Assembly (NCBI RefSeq): GCF_965139335.1
Contig: NZ_CBCSEL010000001.1
Reading direction: 5' to 3' (one strand)
DNA from: Catellicoccus marimammalium
GTDB lineage: Bacteria > Bacillota > Bacilli > Lactobacillales > Catellicoccaceae
DNA length: 64,000 bases
Both the position numbers and the translations under genes were made by a program. Each line of letters begins with the position of its first letter. Within the stretch, counting starts at the first letter, position 1. Under the pieces are notes generated by a model, which was not told where the DNA came from, did no database searches, and worked only from the letters and a program-made list of their open reading frames with translations. Shown in pieces: positions 63,660 through 64,000 of this stretch.

Positions 63660-64000
63660 TTAAGAATGATCTTTTAATCGATGATGATATAAAGCAAAAG
63701 CTTGAATCATTTTATGTACTTCAGACAATGTATTTTCTGCGCAGAAACTTACACGAACGGCAGTGTCAGCTATGTCTTCTGGTACCTTCATTGCTTGTAG
63801 TGTATTCATTTTCAAATCTTTTTTACTAGAGCAAGCACTTGTCGTAGAAATAAAGATATGTTGCTGTTCTAAGGCATGAACTAATACTTCTCCACGAATT
63901 CCTTCTAATCCAAAACAAAGGATATGTGGAGCCGTAATCGTTTCATCAGCAGGTGTAAAGAAATGAACATCTTGATATTCACTCAATGCTTGTCGTAATG
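63660..64000 (-). CDS. Cysteine desulfurase, C-terminal part (5' end outside window)
   Basis: PLP enzyme of the NifS/IscS group; only the last 113 residues are in view, since the frame stays open to base 64000. The catalytic cysteine sits in ISTTSACSSKKD, and AVRVSFCAENTLSEVHKMIQAF is the typical C-terminal end. The stop is 18 nt before thiI, matching the NifZ-ThiI pair of Bacillus in which this enzyme feeds ThiI. Confidence 0.93.
   Translation of the reverse strand, partial: LRQALSEYQDVHFFTPADETITAPHILCFGLEGIRGEVLVHALEQQHIFISTTSACSSKKDLKMNTLQAMKVPEDIADTAVRVSFCAENTLSEVHKMIQAFALYHHRLKDHS

Overview
The window is chromosomal DNA from a low-GC, AT-rich Gram-positive lactic acid bacterium (order Lactobacillales, most like Enterococcaceae). 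Pointers are the class Ib nrdHEF operon, an Mga-type regulator, a CiaRH-like two-component pair, HprK with several CcpA (cre-like) sites, type B RNase P RNA beside gpsB and ypsA, a T-box on valS, and a sortase-anchored TQXA/thioester adhesin. A gut or mucosal host is suggested by a choloylglycine-hydrolase-family enzyme, a beta-glucuronidase and NanE. A genus such as Catellicoccus is possible but cannot be shown from the sequence alone. Five N characters inside the adhesin repeats show that the source is a draft assembly.

Layout. 1-7.3 kb: the end of tex, nrdHEF, dihydrofolate reductase and a convergent Mga-like regulator. 7.3-8.05 kb: a gene-free stretch with a run of strong hairpins. 8.1-11.7 kb (minus): alanine dehydrogenase, threonine dehydratase and an amino acid permease, a catabolic unit with a cre-like site upstream. 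12.1-20.5 kb (plus): one tightly packed run, rqcH-aroE-aroF-aroB-aroC-aroA followed by a CpsC/Wzz-like and a CpsD-like protein. 20.6-24.7 kb: recJ-apt and glf. 24.9-25.0 kb (minus): tRNA-Arg(CCG) and tRNA-Ser(CGA). 25.1-32.3 kb (minus): ppaC plus a winged-helix-like protein, then the head-to-tail series obg-ciaR-ciaH-rnz-lapA-tetR.

32.5-44.6 kb is more accessory. It holds mupG, a cyclophilin lipoprotein, two YfhO-like multi-membrane proteins, a divergent beta-glucuronidase / choloylglycine hydrolase pair, a lipoprotein and a MalY/PatB-type C-S lyase. Between the lipoprotein and the second YfhO-like gene lies a roughly 300-nt gene-free segment with an extended -10 promoter, a long 5'-3' closing helix and a strong terminator. 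I read this as a structured small RNA and regard it as the best candidate for something undescribed. 44.6-55.0 kb (minus) returns to core genes: an HD protein, an S66 peptidase, gpsA, lgt, hprK, rnpB, gpsB, ypsA, folC and T-box-valS. 55.1-64 kb has nanE, a phosphotriesterase-family protein, yebC, a Gfo/Idh oxidoreductase, the LPQTG adhesin with a 48-bp tandem repeat, a small basic membrane protein, an SMR transporter pair, thiI and the C-terminal end of a cysteine desulfurase.

How the parts connect. RqcH, ValS, ThiI with its desulfurase, RNase P, RNase Z, the tRNAs, Obg and Tex serve translation and RNA metabolism. Lgt, GpsB, CiaRH, MupG, CpsCD, Glf and the YfhO proteins concern the envelope. 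HprK is the sensor kinase for CcpA control, and cre-like sites lie upstream of ald, malY and the adhesin. UidA, the choloylglycine hydrolase and NanE fit a life on host conjugates and amino sugars.
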